NCBI GenBank assembly: GCA_000827325.1
Contig: KN832879.1
Location: 248,001 to 312,000, forward strand
DNA: 64,000 nucleotides
Origin: Oidiodendron maius Zn
Lineage: Eukaryota; Ascomycota; Leotiomycetes; Myxotrichaceae
Direction of reading: 5' to 3'
Under the pieces are notes generated by a model. That model did not search any database, was not told the DNA's origin, and worked only from the letters and a program-made list of their open reading frames with translations. Below are positions 21,422 through 33,432 of this stretch, in pieces (within the stretch, counting starts at the first letter, position 1; every line of letters begins with the position of its first letter). A program made the position numbers and the translations under genes.

Positions 21422-23104
21422 ATGTATTTGGGAAAGTCTCACAGACAGGGCGGAAATATGTCATTATTGCGCTCCCGGCGCGCAGAGCAGAGGAAGGGGA
21501 CATTCATCACCTCTCATCAGGGACGTTTGCTCCCTACATGCACCACCATCCTCCCTTCCGCCCCAATACCACCCTCCCGCCGGTACTTCCACGACTACTT
21601 CGTAACTCACCTCCCCTCCTCCTCTCTCCATCCGGACTCCCGCTCCTCCGGCCCGCACCACAAACTGCCCCGCGCAGCATCCACGCCTCACACCAGCTCA
21701 AAACCGGGTCCTTCCCCAGCCGCGGCGCCGCCTATGGTCGGCACCTCGCGCGAACTGACCGTCGTGCGGATCCCGCTGCGCAGCGCGAAACATCATTTCG
21801 GGGTGTCCTTGTCCAGGGGTTCAAGACCGTATAATGAAGATACGTATCAGGCTGGCACGATTGACATCCCTGCGTTTGCGAGGCGCGCCCCGATTACGCT
21901 CAGCCGGTCTGGGAAGGGGGAGGCTGAAGGAACGGCGGCGGATGGAGCGAGTGGAGATCCACAGGTGTTTTATTTTGGGGTGTTTGATGGGCATGGGGGA
22001 AATGAGTGTAGTGATTTTTTGAGGGAGTGTTTACATGGATATGTGGAGAGGGCGGCGGGGGAGTTTGGACTTGGGTCGAGTTTGAAGAGAGATGATGGGG
22101 TGAGAGCGAGGAAGAAGCAGGAGGTGACGGTGAATAAGGAAGAGAATGGCAAGACGAAGAAGGGAGAATTGGAGCGGGAGTTGGTAGCTCAGTGGAAGGA
22201 GACAGTTGGGGGGTACTTTCGACGCTTCAAGCCGCAATATTTCTCGTCGATGTCGACCTCCATGAAAGAACAACCAAATGACTGTCCCGTCTCCATGGAG
22301 GAAGTCCTCATGTACGCTTTCCTCAAAGCTGATCTTGACTTCGTCACCGCACAAGCCCGCAAACCAGACCCCGACAACCAGACCGACAAGCCTCTCAACG
22401 CAGATGACATCCTCGGCGAGCCTGCCCACCTCAAACTTGCGCCCAACTGCATCGGCGGCCCGACGCGCTTTCTCGGCGGCTCCACCGCTTCCATCGCCCT
22501 GATCTCCACCCCTACTCCCACTCCCTTTTGGCACCCGGCCTCGCCTTCGTCCCTCGTTGCCGCTCATGTGGGCGACACACGAATCCTGCTCTGCGACACT
22601 GCCACCGGACTCGCCAAACCCCTTACCACAAACCACCACCCCAGCTCCCCGATTGAAGGAACCCGATTGCGCAGATACGCAACGACATTCGTGACTGACT
22701 CCTTCGGCGAGGAGCGCATGAGCGGCCTCGCTAACACACGCGCCTTCGGCGACATGCGCTCGAAACGCATCGGCGTATCCGCGGAGCCCGAAATCACACG
22801 TGTGGAACTCGCTCCCGCGGAATACAGTTTCCTCGTGCTGATCTCCGACGGCGTGTCCGGCACGCTGACAGATCAAGAGATCGTGGACGTAGTCAAAGAA
22901 GCCAAGACTCCCGAGCAAGGGGCCCGAGACGTAGTGTCCTTCGCGACCGAAGTCACGAAGGAGGGGGACAATGCTACATGCCTTGTAGTGCGCCTGGGAG
23001 GCTGGGAGAGGAGGAGTGAGGGTGGCATTGGCAGTATGGGGACGCGGGAGGTTCGGGATTTTAAGAGGAGGGAGGCGTTGGATCCGAGGAGGGGGAGGAC
23101 GTGA
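21422..23104 (+). CDS. PP2C-family Ser/Thr phosphatase, probably mitochondrial (Ptc6-like)
   Basis: Single exon, 560 residues from the first ATG (21422); an ATG at 21458 (MSLLRSRR) is an equally good start. The first 80 or so residues are basic and Ser/Pro-rich without acids, like a mitochondrial presequence. PP2C motifs appear in order: SRGSRPYNEDTYQ, FYFGVFDGHGG (metal-binding Asp), GGSTASIALI, AAHVGDTRILL, LANTRAFGDMRSK, LISDGVSGTLTDQEIVD and EGDNATCLVV (metal-binding Asp). A lysine-rich insert (about 230-275) separates the second and third motifs. In DGVSG the usual W-D/E after DG is replaced, as in some mitochondrial PP2Cs. In yeast Ptc6 acts on pyruvate dehydrogenase and mitophagy; the assignment to that branch is inference from overall pattern. 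Confidence 0.8.
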   Translation: MYLGKSHRQGGNMSLLRSRRAEQRKGTFITSHQGRLLPTCTTILPSAPIPPSRRYFHDYFVTHLPSSSLHPDSRSSGPHHKLPRAASTPHTSSKPGPSPAAAPPMVGTSRELTVVRIPLRSAKHHFGVSLSRGSRPYNEDTYQAGTIDIPAFARRAPITLSRSGKGEAEGTAADGASGDPQVFYFGVFDGHGGNECSDFLRECLHGYVERAAGEFGLGSSLKRDDGVRARKKQEVTVNKEENGKTKKGELERELVAQWKETVGGYFRRFKPQYFSSMSTSMKEQPNDCPVSMEEVLMYAFLKADLDFVTAQARKPDPDNQTDKPLNADDILGEPAHLKLAPNCIGGPTRFLGGSTASIALISTPTPTPFWHPASPSSLVAAHVGDTRILLCDTATGLAKPLTTNHHPSSPIEGTRLRRYATTFVTDSFGEERMSGLANTRAFGDMRSKRIGVSAEPEITRVELAPAEYSFLVLISDGVSGTLTDQEIVDVVKEAKTPEQGARDVVSFATEVTKEGDNATCLVVRLGGWERRSEGGIGSMGTREVRDFKRREALDPRRGRT

Positions 23105-23725
23105 GAGTGGTATAATAGAGAGTATATGGTGTAAATAGAGCTGTATGGATGGTTTTGGGATGTTGTATAGAAAATAGATATCTCTTGGCTGTAAGCGTTA
23201 AGTGAGAAATAAAGAGGCTGTCCGTGAAGCTTACGCTGTAACCTTAGCATTTTCAGTGAGGAACATTACTGCCCTGGAAGAGGGAAGCAAGAAAAATAAG
23301 AAATCCAATCTCATAGCTCTCTTCAACCATCGAGAGTAATACATCGTTACAAAATGTTGGAATACACAAATATCATCTCTGAGCTATGTGCAGTTTTGGC
23401 CATGTCGCGTTCAGCCACTAGAGGGTCGACTGAGACGTATGCGGATGGAGGTGGAATTTTTGGAGACAGTGGCAGTGAGGTGGTATGAAAGGGCCGATCC
23501 TCCTTGATACGCTACGAGGAATCAAACTGGGTGGGATTTACTGGAAGAGAAGTCATGGAAGACGAACTTCAGACGTCGAAATATATTGAATGTGCCAAGA
23601 TGCGAAGTTGGATATCTCCCAGAACCGCCAAAAATCAAACCATGCCGGTGGATAATGCACCCGCTCTGACTCCTTCCTGCTAATGCAAGCCAGACTGATA
23701 GAAATCAATATCTCAATTACTTCGA
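23105..23725. other. Intergenic, convergent PP2C / MIF2 3' flanks
   Basis: Nothing recognised. Likely 3' UTRs of both genes. Confidence 0.5.
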
Positions 23726-25676
23726 TTATTGGACCGGCAGAGCAATATCCCCAGTAGCATCTTCCATCACCTCACAGCCTTGCGCAAAGAATATCCTCGC
23801 AGGATTCTCATAATCGTTGGTAATGCTGTAGAAGTTCCCTGTAGGGGTCAGCAGGAGCTAACAATATAGGACGCTTAATACTGACCTCGGGGAACCTGCC
23901 ACATTCCACCCTTGCCAATCCTGAATTTGTTGTCGTTCACAGTGACCTCCACCCTGCCATAGAAGACAAAGAACACCATCTGCATCTTCCTCGAATTCTT
24001 CGGCTTCTTTTCGGCCCCCGGAGGCAGGTCCACCATGCCGGTTGCAAAGAACGGCGTGCTCAGAGTCTTGGCGAATTTGAACGTCCCGGCTGTGTCCTTC
24101 ATGACTATTGCCGTCGAGGATAAGGCGATCTCTTCTTCCGCCTCTTCAGCGTGCATCCCTGTCTGATCTTCTGGGTCCCAGATGCGTATCTCGCCAACTA
24201 GACGGCCCGGATTCATCTCCCATGGCTCTATCTCATCCTCTTCCTCGGATTCCACCGCTACGGGACGCTTCTTTCCCTTGTTTGATTTATGATACTGTCT
24301 CCTTTTTCGAGGCTCTTCTACCTCGTCTACCCTGACGACTCCTTTGACCCTGGGCAGCAGGAACTTATCTCCGCCATTATGCTCGTTTTCATCGTCGGAG
24401 TACTCGATCCTCTCATTCTTCCAGAACTGAACCGGCCGGACGGAATTACGGCCAGAGCGCGTCGTCTTGAAGCCGTCGGAATCCATTGGTGTTTCTCGTC
24501 GAAGGATGATCAGACCTCGATTATTTCTGGGCATAGGAGGGCCACGCTGGACGGCAGGGGAATCGTTTTCTGCTATTGGAGCCAAATTCGTCTTAGCAGT
24601 CTTTGGTTTCCTTCCCTTCGCTGGAGCAGTCTTGGCTTTCAGTTCCTTCGTGGCGGTATTCCTTGATTGTCCAGTTGTAGTAACCTTTGCGCTTTCAAGA
24701 GACCGCCTAGTTTTCTTTGTCGGGGCTGCACTCTCATCTAGTCCTGCGACATTAGAATCTCTCTTTTTCTTCCCTCTTCCCTTCTTCGCCTCAGATGGTT
24801 TAGCTTCAGGTTCTTTCGCTTTGCCTTTGCCTTTAGATTTCTTCGGCGGCTCAGGTTCAGGCTCAGCTTCTGATTCCACCTGGTCCACCTCATCGTCGCC
24901 ACCTTCCATAATTTGATTTGGATCTTCTTCATTCTCATCATATTGCGCCTGTGGATCATCGTATTCATCATAGCTACCATCGTCCTGATTTGGTGATTTC
25001 ATAGAAGTCGGCTGCACAGCTTTACCACGTCCGGCACGAATTGTGGCCCGGACATCCTCTCCCTTCTGTGATGACCTTCCCTTAGCTCCTGTGTCCGCCA
25101 TACTCCCTTCAAAATTTTCGTTTGAGAAGTCAAGCCTGCGCCTAACAGATATGGATTCTGGAGGTCCTTGCGGGACAATAATAGAGCCTCTGGAGGGAGA
25201 AGACAAAGGGCCGAGGGATGGGTTTCTTCTGGCTGGCGATTGAAGAAACGTCTTCTTAGGAGACCTCGAATGCGGTAGAGGCATTCGCATGCCAGTCCGT
25301 TTCCGGCCGGTCTCATATTCGGGAAGAGAACCTGATAGATGTCAATATCCTTGATCCATCAGAGCACTTAGGGTGTATATCATACTCTCCACCAATTCCA
25401 TGTCCTCCTCGCTCGATATAGTTGTATTCGCGTTTCTCCCATTGCGGTTTGCCTTCCTAGTTGACTTTTCGGGCGAGGAGAACAAATGGTCCATAGGTTC
25501 CAGGCCGTTTTCATCTCGGATACCAGTATCCTCCACTGTGAGGCCGGTTTTCCTAAATTTATTAGTCGCAACTCACAAGATTCTTCGACGGCCACTCACC
25601 GCCCCCGCACGCCAAGATCAAAGATATACTGGTTCTCGCGCGGCTTGCGCTTTAGCTGAGACGAGTCTGGCGCCAT
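23726..25676 (-). CDS. MIF2: Inner kinetochore protein CENP-C / Mif2
   Basis: Exons complement(join(23726..23838, 23886..25331, 25386..25552, 25600..25676)) give 600 residues. The N-terminus (QYIFDLGVRGRKTGLTV...DTGIRDENG, LFSSPEK) matches the fungal Mif2 N-terminal region that contacts other kinetochore complexes. A long acidic, Lys/Pro-rich middle with AT-hook-like GRGK/KGRKPK patches follows. The CENP-C signature lies near residues 372-393 (TTRSGRNSVRPVQFWKNER). The C-terminus is the dimerising cupin fold (MVFFVFYGRVEVTVN, WQVPRGNFYSITNDYENPAR, IFFAQGCE). It binds CENP-A nucleosomes and builds the kinetochore. The first and last exons are needed for the conserved ends and are missed by a one-exon reading. 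Confidence 0.95.
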
Positions 25677-26233
25677 GTTGGATGCGATTTATGTTATACG
25701 CGTCGGGGCTTAACGGTAGTAAGTATATCTCCAACCGCGAAGAGACGTCACTTCTTCCAGTGTAATAGCAGGCTGGCGCATTTGCGGATAGATGAATGAG
25801 GGGACTGAATTGCCAAGATAATGCTGTTTACAATAGTTCTGTTTGGTGTTGACATGTGGGGTTCCAGCTGGCGCCTGCCCAGAATTCTCGCGAACTTGAT
25901 GTTGACCAGAAGCGCGCTAAATCCCATATCAGGGACGCCTTGCAAGAACTTTTGGAACTATGTAACAATAATACCCCCTAAAGCATTGATATTTCAGGAG
26001 TCGGTAAAGAAGAACACAAAATATGCATCTTCAAAGGGAATTTCAAAAGGGCTCGAGTTTTGGAGTGCAAGAACAACTAACCCGGTGGGCGATAAGATGT
26101 TGCACGTGACCAGATCTCAGTCGCGTCTTCCGAGGCCAGGAACGCGTCTTCTAGCTACATGCTGGTATGAGGCAGGACAGAAAACTCACAATCGACGTAC
26201 ATATAGACTCAATCGACCACAATACAGCTCCAA
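25677..26233. other. Intergenic, divergent MIF2 / RNH201 promoters
   Basis: A shared promoter interval of 557 bp. No further gene supported. Confidence 0.5.
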
Positions 26234-27292
26234 ATGGCAAATTCTCAAATGGAAGAAGACGTCGCCCTCGAAACACCTCCCTCAGACATTTTCATCGCCC
26301 CCTCAATTCATCACGACCAGCTCGTCTCGGGAGCCTCCTACGCCCATTTCTCCGCCGTCCCTCCATCCCTCCTCCCCACGCCCTCTTCAGACTTCCCAGA
26401 CTGCCTGGAATCCGCAATTCCTGGCCCAGCATGCGCATTAGGCGTCGATGAAGCAGGCCGTGGCCCTGTTCTTGGCCCCATGGTGTACGGTCTCTTCTAT
26501 CTTCCGATCCCCTTCTCAGATCCTTTGCTGCGGAAAACGCACCACTTCGACGATAGTAAAGTGCTCACGCCAACCGTTCGCTCGAATCTCATGGAGAAGC
26601 TGTGCACCCCGGGCTCGGATCTGTACACGCAGTGCGGGTGGGCGGTGGAGGTCATGTCTGCGCGGGACATTGGCGCGAATATGATGAAGCCGAATGGGAC
26701 GTATAATCTCAATGCCCAGGCTATGGATGCGACTATTGCACTGATCGAGGGGGTATATAAGAAAGGGGTTAATGTGAGGGAGATTTATATTGATACGATT
26801 GGGAACCCGGCAACGTATCAAAAGAAGCTGGAGAGGGTGTTTCCGACAGCGAAGATCACTGTTGCGAAGAAGGCGGATAGTCTGTATCCTTGTGTTAGCG
26901 CTGCAAGTGTATGTGCTAAGGTCACGAGAGATGCGGCTTTAGAGGTGTTATATGAGAGCTTTGTGAACCAGTCGGGGGCAAAGGATGACGAGGACTCGAA
27001 TCATATAGAGGAGGAGAGTTGGGGTTCGGGATACCCTTCAGATGCTAGATGTACATCGTGGCTTAAGAGGAACATGGACCCTGTTTTCGGCTGGGGGAGC
27101 GAGTGCCGCTTTAGTTGGGGAACTGCAAAAGATATGTTAGATACTAAAGGCGTTACTGCAAAGGTCGACTGGCCAGTTGAGGAAGACGACGAGACGATGC
27201 GGCTGACGGAATTCTTTGGCGCTGAGAAGGACGAAAATATCGATGAGCTCGGTTCGTGGTTTGGACGACCAGTTGCAGCAGAAGCTTTCTAA
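26234..27292 (+). CDS. RNH201: Ribonuclease H2 catalytic subunit A
   Basis: Single exon, 352 residues. The type 2 RNase H core starts at ALGVDEAGRGPVLGPMVYG, with DEAGRG at 72-77 giving the first two acidic metal ligands. VREIYIDTIGNPATYQKKLE supplies the next Asp, and ADSLYPCVSAASVCAKVTRD (with the conserved Tyr-Pro and the last catalytic Asp) follows. SGYPSDARCTSWLKRN is the usual eukaryotic C-terminal block. The enzyme removes RNA-DNA hybrids and single ribonucleotides from DNA in the nucleus, together with subunits B and C. The first 65 residues are a variable extension. The ATG at 26234 is the first in frame. Confidence 0.95.
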   Translation: MANSQMEEDVALETPPSDIFIAPSIHHDQLVSGASYAHFSAVPPSLLPTPSSDFPDCLESAIPGPACALGVDEAGRGPVLGPMVYGLFYLPIPFSDPLLRKTHHFDDSKVLTPTVRSNLMEKLCTPGSDLYTQCGWAVEVMSARDIGANMMKPNGTYNLNAQAMDATIALIEGVYKKGVNVREIYIDTIGNPATYQKKLERVFPTAKITVAKKADSLYPCVSAASVCAKVTRDAALEVLYESFVNQSGAKDDEDSNHIEEESWGSGYPSDARCTSWLKRNMDPVFGWGSECRFSWGTAKDMLDTKGVTAKVDWPVEEDDETMRLTEFFGAEKDENIDELGSWFGRPVAAEAF

Positions 27293-27572
27293 TACCGGGT
27301 TGGATCAACAGTTGGAAACCGGAGTTTTGGCGGTATGGTTAAATTATGTCACGCCCTGTATCAGATGCTACGGGCCAGTTGAAAGTATGCAGTCAAGTAT
27401 ATACGAGCAATAAGTTCCAAAAGAGGCATCCATATATAGTGGAATTATTCTCTAGGTCGTTGGTAATAAATGGGATTGACGCTGCTACTGTCACTATACA
27501 ACTAATTAAGCTGGACCCCATAGAGTACACGCAGTATGCAATGCTCCAAAATCATAACAACCATTCGATAAC

Positions 27573-30391
27573 CTATATGTCATCGTCCTCATCATCCTGA
27601 GTTTGACGCTGCTTTCCTCTACTATCCAGGGTCTTCAAACTGATGTTATCACTGTCATGCCTAGATATGGCCACAGGCTGCCTTCCACCGTCCGCATTCT
27701 CCAAGAACTCTCTGAGCTTCTCCTTCCCAATTTCGACGGCTTGTGCCGAGGCCGCATTTGCCATTCGAAGCATTGGACCCCAGAGATTGAGAGTGTACGT
27801 AACATAAGCCGCGACTCCCAGGAGGATAAGCGTAATGAAATAGAGTGGATTCCGAAGAACTATGAATAGTGTTAGTTTCAGCGCAACTCTTATATGGGTT
27901 AATCACTTACCAGCAACGATTTCATTCCACCCCAACGCCAACAGCAGACCATAAAAGTACAGGGGGACTTGTGCAACACCACCAATGGCACTACGCTTTG
28001 CCTCCACATATACACCATCGGCTGTTTTCTTGAATCTCACGACAAGGTCCTGGCGCTTCGCTTCGCTCAGGACCGTCATTTCCTCTTCCAAGCTCTTACC
28101 ATCTTCCTCATCTACGCCTCCGATGGGTGTCATGTCTTCGTCGTCCTTTGCATCCACTCCGTCTGGCGCATTACCAACCCACTCCGGTAGATCAGGGGGT
28201 GCATATGTCGCTGAAAGTCTGAACCTTGAAAGTAGAGGGATAAGTGTGAGGGTAGACTCTTTGGCCTTGGTATACATGCCCTCTATATCGTCGGTTGGTC
28301 TCCATATCCTGGGAACGCCAGCCTCGTCGTATCGGAATTTGTCTTCGAAGTTCTCTCGAAGTTTGAGCAGGATATTGCCTTCCATAACCTCCTCATCCAC
28401 CTTGGCTCGCAAGACTCCCCAACTCTTCCGCCTCAGCCTCCAGAGACCAACCTCAATCTCGTCTTCGCTTGCGTTGAAACTCTTCGCTCGGTCGACGAAG
28501 CGAGTCTCAGCTTCCTTGACTGTGGTAGTGAAGAGATTCCATATTCTGTCCCATAGGTCTTTCTCCGTCGATGGTTTCTCTCCAGTCTCAGGAGCGCCGC
28601 TACCTCCACGTCCTGAACCAAGCTTGTTGAATTCGAGGCCGACAGATTCTCCCAGCCTTGACCGGACCCATCTCTCGACCCGAGTGGCAAGCCGCCGCAT
28701 TTCCTCTTTTCGAAGGCGCCCACTCACTTCATCCAAGTCTTTTTCATATAGATTATACTGTTGCTTGAAATTTGTCCACGGCACGCCTTCAATTGCCAAA
28801 CTCTTTGCTTCCAGTTCAAACTGTTCTAGGGCAGTCGCCTTTTCTCGCTCTACAATATCGGCAAATTCGTACGTAGCACCCTTCTTCTGGCCAGCCTTAA
28901 CGGCATTTGAAACAGCATCACTAAACGATGCAACGCCTGACTTGTGAGCTGCAGAGAGCTGGCCTTGATACAATGCCTTCAATCTTGTATCAATCTTTCC
29001 CTCCAATTCAACACGTTTTCTTGAATAGACGCCCTTGTGGTACCTACTTGCCTCGGATTCGAAGGCCTTCACGCCCTTTACTCGTGCAGCTTTTCCAGAC
29101 GCCCCTAGGCCACGTAAGACTATTGGTTTGCCTATTCTTACGCCCTCTGCCTGTTTCTCTTCGAGGGGCGAGATGGTTATATCGAAAGTTTCTAGTACCT
29201 CTCGAGATATTTCGTCACAGCGGAACTGCGCCAAAAGTTCTTGCTGGGTTGGCAGATCCAGATCCTTGTTGTTGACAATTTGGTCCCAGACGCCTTCCGC
29301 GTATATAGAGAATCCATCCGCAGGTATCCGTCGATGGTATTCTGGGAGGAACACTCCTCCTTCCAACTGTTGGTCGACGTTGGAATCGCGCCGATTGGAG
29401 ACTCGGTTTCCAGCCCTGAATCTCGTGCTCAACTTCCCAACTTCAGTTATGAACCTGTCCGGCTGCAAGATCTTATGAGGCAATGCCGCAAATGCGAAAT
29501 CGAAGTAGTCTTCAATTCGAGATTTTTCCAAGCCAGTAGGTTTTGAGAGACCCGTCCAAATATTTGTCAAGTCTGCGATGAGAGTTTGTCTGAGATTTGC
29601 CAGCGGAGTTGTTCCAATATGATCTCGGATAACGAAGAATAGAAGCGATCTCGGATTGGACCTGCGATAGTCAGTAACAGATACGGCTTGCAGATATTTA
29701 ATACTCACTGCTTGTCCTTGAGAAATAGTTGCAAGTTGACTTCGAAAACCGTCTTTAGCAAGCCCATATTTGCGCCCTGGTACAACCCGACTTGATGTTC
29801 CCAAATATTGACAATAAGAACTTCGCTGGTAGCAAGCGCAAATAGTGCGCTCTTCCGTTCAAAGTCTTGGTCTTCTCCTCGTTCTCGACCATCTGTGCCC
29901 TCTACATCCATTACCAGAATGTTGTCTGCCATGCCATGACTGGTTGATCCTTCTGTGCCCCCCCGTTTGTTCTTGGACATCCAGATGCCCTTTGTGGTTT
30001 GCCGGCGCTCATTTTCTGACATGACGCCGAATTGCGTCCCAAAGAGGTGGTTAAGGAGGGTCGATTTACCTGTCGACTGCGAGCCAAAGACGGATATAAG
30101 ATGGTAATTGAAGCCGGACTGGGCGATTTTGGTAAGTTGGAGATATGTGTTGAGATTCGCACTATGAAGCTTTGGGTCAGTACACGAGGCCATTATTAGC
30201 TAGTAATTTGCGCACTTAAACTCCTTCTCCTCATCTATCACCTGTATCCCGTGCTCGTAGTGCTCTTCGGTTTGCGCATCGCCGCCCACCGTAGCGAAGT
30301 GGCCATTCATGGTGGTGGCCAAAGACGATGGGGGCTTCGAAACCGAGAACGGTGCTCCGTGGCCATTTGAGTCTGCGTGGGACGTTGCCAT
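27573..30391 (-). CDS. SEY1: Sey1/atlastin-type dynamin-like GTPase for ER fusion
   Basis: Exons complement(join(27573..27859, 27911..29661, 29709..30161, 30216..30391)) give 888 residues. The GTPase motifs are GSQSTGKST (85-93, P-loop), RRQTTKGIW (switch I), DVEGTDGRE (switch II) and VIRDH (base binding). A long helical-bundle domain follows (about 300-730), then two close membrane helices ([17 protein letters not shown] and [18 protein letters not shown]), and a cytosolic tail with an amphipathic-looking segment and an acidic end. The protein is an integral ER protein that fuses tubules. Splicing of exon 1 to exon 2 restores EFNANLNTYL; the first donor is GTGCGC, weaker than the others. The last intron lies between the two membrane helices. 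The gene is tail-to-tail with RNH201. Confidence 0.96.
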
Positions 30392-30960
30392 GGTCTACTG
30401 AGGTTTGGCAGCAGAGCAGGCAGCCCAGGGAACTAAATACTATAGAATATAAAATGCTGGGGTTGCTTGTGAATGTGGGTTGTGGTGGTTGGGCGGAGGG
30501 AATATCATCTAAATGGCCAGCTGGAGCAGGCCTAACCGAGTGGCAGCTGCCGGCTGGCGGCATTTCTACACGAACCACAATCCCCCACATGACCGAGGCA
30601 GAGTCAACAGCGAGATAAGCCGCGTTCGATATGAAAACGTCACATGGCGAAGACATGTGAATAATCTGAAAAGTGTGGTGACCCGGGACCTATTGTTTCA
30701 ATAGCCCTTTTTAAGATTGGTCAGTATTGATAACTACACTGGCTAATACCGATACTCCTTACATCTTCAGGGAGGTTCAGGGAATACACTTCGCCTCTTT
30801 CCTGCTGGCACATTTTTTGCCAAGGGACGTTGCTAATCCACGTGAAATATGTTATCTTTCATTGTGCCTCATGAACCCGAGATATGCTAAAATCATATCT
30901 ACCATTGGTATCAAGCTCAAGAACCATCCTCAAGCGTGCAACTAGGGTATCATTCACAGC
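30392..30960. other. Intergenic upstream of SEY1
   Basis: SEY1 promoter and the 3' flank of the next minus-strand gene. No supported gene. Confidence 0.5.
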
Positions 30961-31686
30961 TTATACAGCCTCCTTTGTTCCCTTGTTCTTATTTTTCTTC
31001 TTTTGCTTTTTCTTCAGCAGCTTTCTTTGCCTCTTTTTTTCTCTTCTTAATTCTTCAGCTGATTTAGAAGATTGGCGGTCAAAAATTGCAGTTGCTCCGT
31101 CTTGATCACTGAAGCCTTCCGAGTCTTTCACCCCCTTTGACGGTGTATCCTTCCTTGTAGTATTCGAATTCCTCTCTAACAGCATGGCCGGGATGCTGTC
31201 ATCCTTTATGGATGACTTCTCGTTACCCTCAGTCGCTTTTGAAGGCAGATCCGTAGTTCTCTTCCGCTTCTTCGCTTTGCCAAGTGCTGACCGGCCTACT
31301 TCCTCATCGCTACTCTCTTCCACCTTTGCCCTCTTCACACTCGCAACTTTCTCCTCTTCATCTCTCGGTTTGCTTCCTCTCAAGCCTTTGGAAGGGAAGA
31401 ACTTTGCGCGGAGAGATTTATTGTTTCGCTCAGCATCACTGACTAAGAAGTGAGATGGGATGGGCGCTCCAACTCCTAGATATTGCGGTCCCTTCCGGAA
31501 TAGTACAGCATCTTCAGCCTCGAGCTGTTCTTGTGTCTTTTCGTTGTCTTTCGATCGGGAGGATAGAACTGTCCACGACTTGACAATCTTATCGTGCTTC
31601 GCGAGAGCGATCGAGATACGGTTGGATATAACATCCAGCGCTTCCTTTGACGCTTGGGCCGATTTGAGAGAGCCCTCAGGTGCCAT
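30961..31686 (-). CDS. Conserved fungal basic protein, DUF3245-like, probably nucleolar
   Basis: Single exon, 241 residues. The N-terminal third is the conserved part: helical ALDVISNRISIALAKHDKIVKSW followed by LRRKGPQYLG-like FRKGPQYLGVGAPIPSHFLV. The rest is low complexity with nuclear-localisation-like runs (KAKKRKRTT, KRQRKLLKKKQKKKNKNKG). This pattern fits the fungal DUF3245 family, for which I know no biochemical function. The very basic C-terminus suggests nuclear or nucleolar location and nucleic-acid binding; that is inference. It lies divergently from the succinyl-CoA ligase gene, with 260 bp between the two starts. Confidence 0.7.
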   Translation of the reverse strand: MAPEGSLKSAQASKEALDVISNRISIALAKHDKIVKSWTVLSSRSKDNEKTQEQLEAEDAVLFRKGPQYLGVGAPIPSHFLVSDAERNNKSLRAKFFPSKGLRGSKPRDEEEKVASVKRAKVEESSDEEVGRSALGKAKKRKRTTDLPSKATEGNEKSSIKDDSIPAMLLERNSNTTRKDTPSKGVKDSEGFSDQDGATAIFDRQSSKSAEELRREKKRQRKLLKKKQKKKNKNKGTKEAV

Positions 31687-31946
31687 AGTGGTTTTGCTCT
31701 ACCAAATTTGTTTTCAAAAATAAAGTCAAAGAAAAGCCCAGCGCCACAGTATAAAATTGTCGAAAAGTGAGCCTAGTGCAATGTTCCTTAAATTTTTAGA
31801 CATAACATGACTGGTCGCTACCGTCCGCCGTACAAAGCTCCTAGACTTCGCGATCTCTTCCGGGTTGACAAGATCTCGACAACTTCAACACAAAGAAGCC
31901 TCTCTTCCTGCTGACGGCATTGTTGTTTATCCCAACTCCCGTCAAA

Positions 31947-33432
31947 ATGTTCAAGCTTGCCCGTACCCGGCCTTTCACGGCTGCCTTCCAATCTAGCAAA
32001 GTGCAATCCTCTATATAGAGCAACCCTTCTTCCAAGCTGATATCCCTTAGGTCTACAGTCCCTCGCGATTGGCAGGCGTCGCACAACAGAAGAGAGCGTT
32101 GAGCATTCACGAGTACCTATCCGCGGATCTCTTAAGACAGGTACACAAAGCCTTATCAACTTTGGTGAGAAGTCTGCTGACGAGATCAGTATGGAATTGG
32201 CGTTCCGCAAGGCTCCGTAGCTAAAACGGCAGCTGAAGCTGAAGCTATTGCGAAGCAGATTGGCGGGGATGATATGGTTATTAAGGCCCAAGTTCTCGCT
32301 GGTGGACGAGGAAAGGGTACTTTCGACAATGGGCTGAAAGGCGGCGTCCGCGTTATCTACTCGCCAACCGAAGCAAAGATGTTTGCAGACCAGATGATTG
32401 GACACAAGCTTATAACCAAGCAAACCGGCGCGGCAGGACGTCTCTGCAACTCTGTATACATCTGCGAGCGTAAATTTGCTCGACGAGAATTCTACCTAGC
32501 TATCCTGATGGACCGAGCGTCACAAGGTCCGGTTATCGTTTCCTCCTCGCAGGGTGGCATGGATATCGAGACCGTTGCAAAGGAGACCCCTAGTGCCATC
32601 ACAACCACCTATATCGATATCCACAAGGGTGTTACGGATGAAATTGCCAGAAAGATTGCAACTGACCTTGGCTTCAGTGAGCAATGCATCGAAGACGCAA
32701 AAGACACCATTCAGAAGCTGTACAAAATCTTCATGGAGAAGGATGCAACTCAAATCGAGATCAATCCCCTCTCGGAGACTTCGGACCACAAGGTACTCGC
32801 AATGGACGCCAAGCTCGGCTTTGATGACAATGCCGAGTTCAGACAACAGGAGACTTTCTCGTGGCGCGACACCACCCAAGAAGACCCTGAAGAAGTTCGC
32901 GCTGCCGAGTCTGGACTTAACTTTATCAAGCTCGGAGGCGATATTGGTTGCTTGGTCAATGGCGCCGGTCTTGCCATGGCGACCATGGACATTATCAAAC
33001 TGAATGGGGGAGAGCCTGCCAACTTCCTTGACGTTGGAGGCGGAGCCACTCCTCAAGCTATCCAAGAGGCATTTACCCTCATTACCAGCGACCCTAAGGT
33101 CACTGCTATCTTTGTCAATATATTCGGTGGTATCGTCCGATGCGATGCTATTGCCAAGGGTCTGATCAGCACTGTGGAGAGCATGGATCTCAGAATCCCT
33201 ATTATTGCTAGATTACAAGGCACCAACATGGAAGCTGCGCACAAACTGATCAATGAGTCCGGCCTGAAGATCTTCTCTATTGATGACCTGCAGCTTGCGG
33301 CTGAGAAATCCGTGCAGTTCTCGAAGGTTGTGAAGATGGGTAAGTTCTCTGCAAACACTAGTGGAGACGATAAGCTGATGAATTCTAGCACGGGATATCG
33401 ACGTTGGGGTCGAGTTTTCCCTCGGTATTTGA
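31947..33432 (+). CDS. LSC2: Mitochondrial succinyl-CoA ligase (succinyl-CoA synthetase) beta subunit
   Basis: Exons 31947..32000, 32051..32140, 32190..33339, 33389..33432; 445 residues. Residues 1-36 are a mitochondrial targeting sequence rich in R and S (MFKLARTRPFTAAFQSSK). The mature protein starts near RALSIHEYLSADLLRQYGI. The ATP-grasp domain includes AGGRGKGTF, the metal and nucleotide region EINPL, and GFDDNAEFRQ. The C-terminal flavodoxin-like ligase domain carries GGDIGCLVNGAGLAMATMD, LDVGGGA and VNIFGGIVRCD. The enzyme forms ATP or GTP in the TCA cycle with the alpha subunit. The last exon (44 nt) gives ARDIDVGVEFSLGI, which matches the usual end of the family. Exon 1 is only 54 nt and its donor is GTGCAA, weaker than average. 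Confidence 0.95.
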
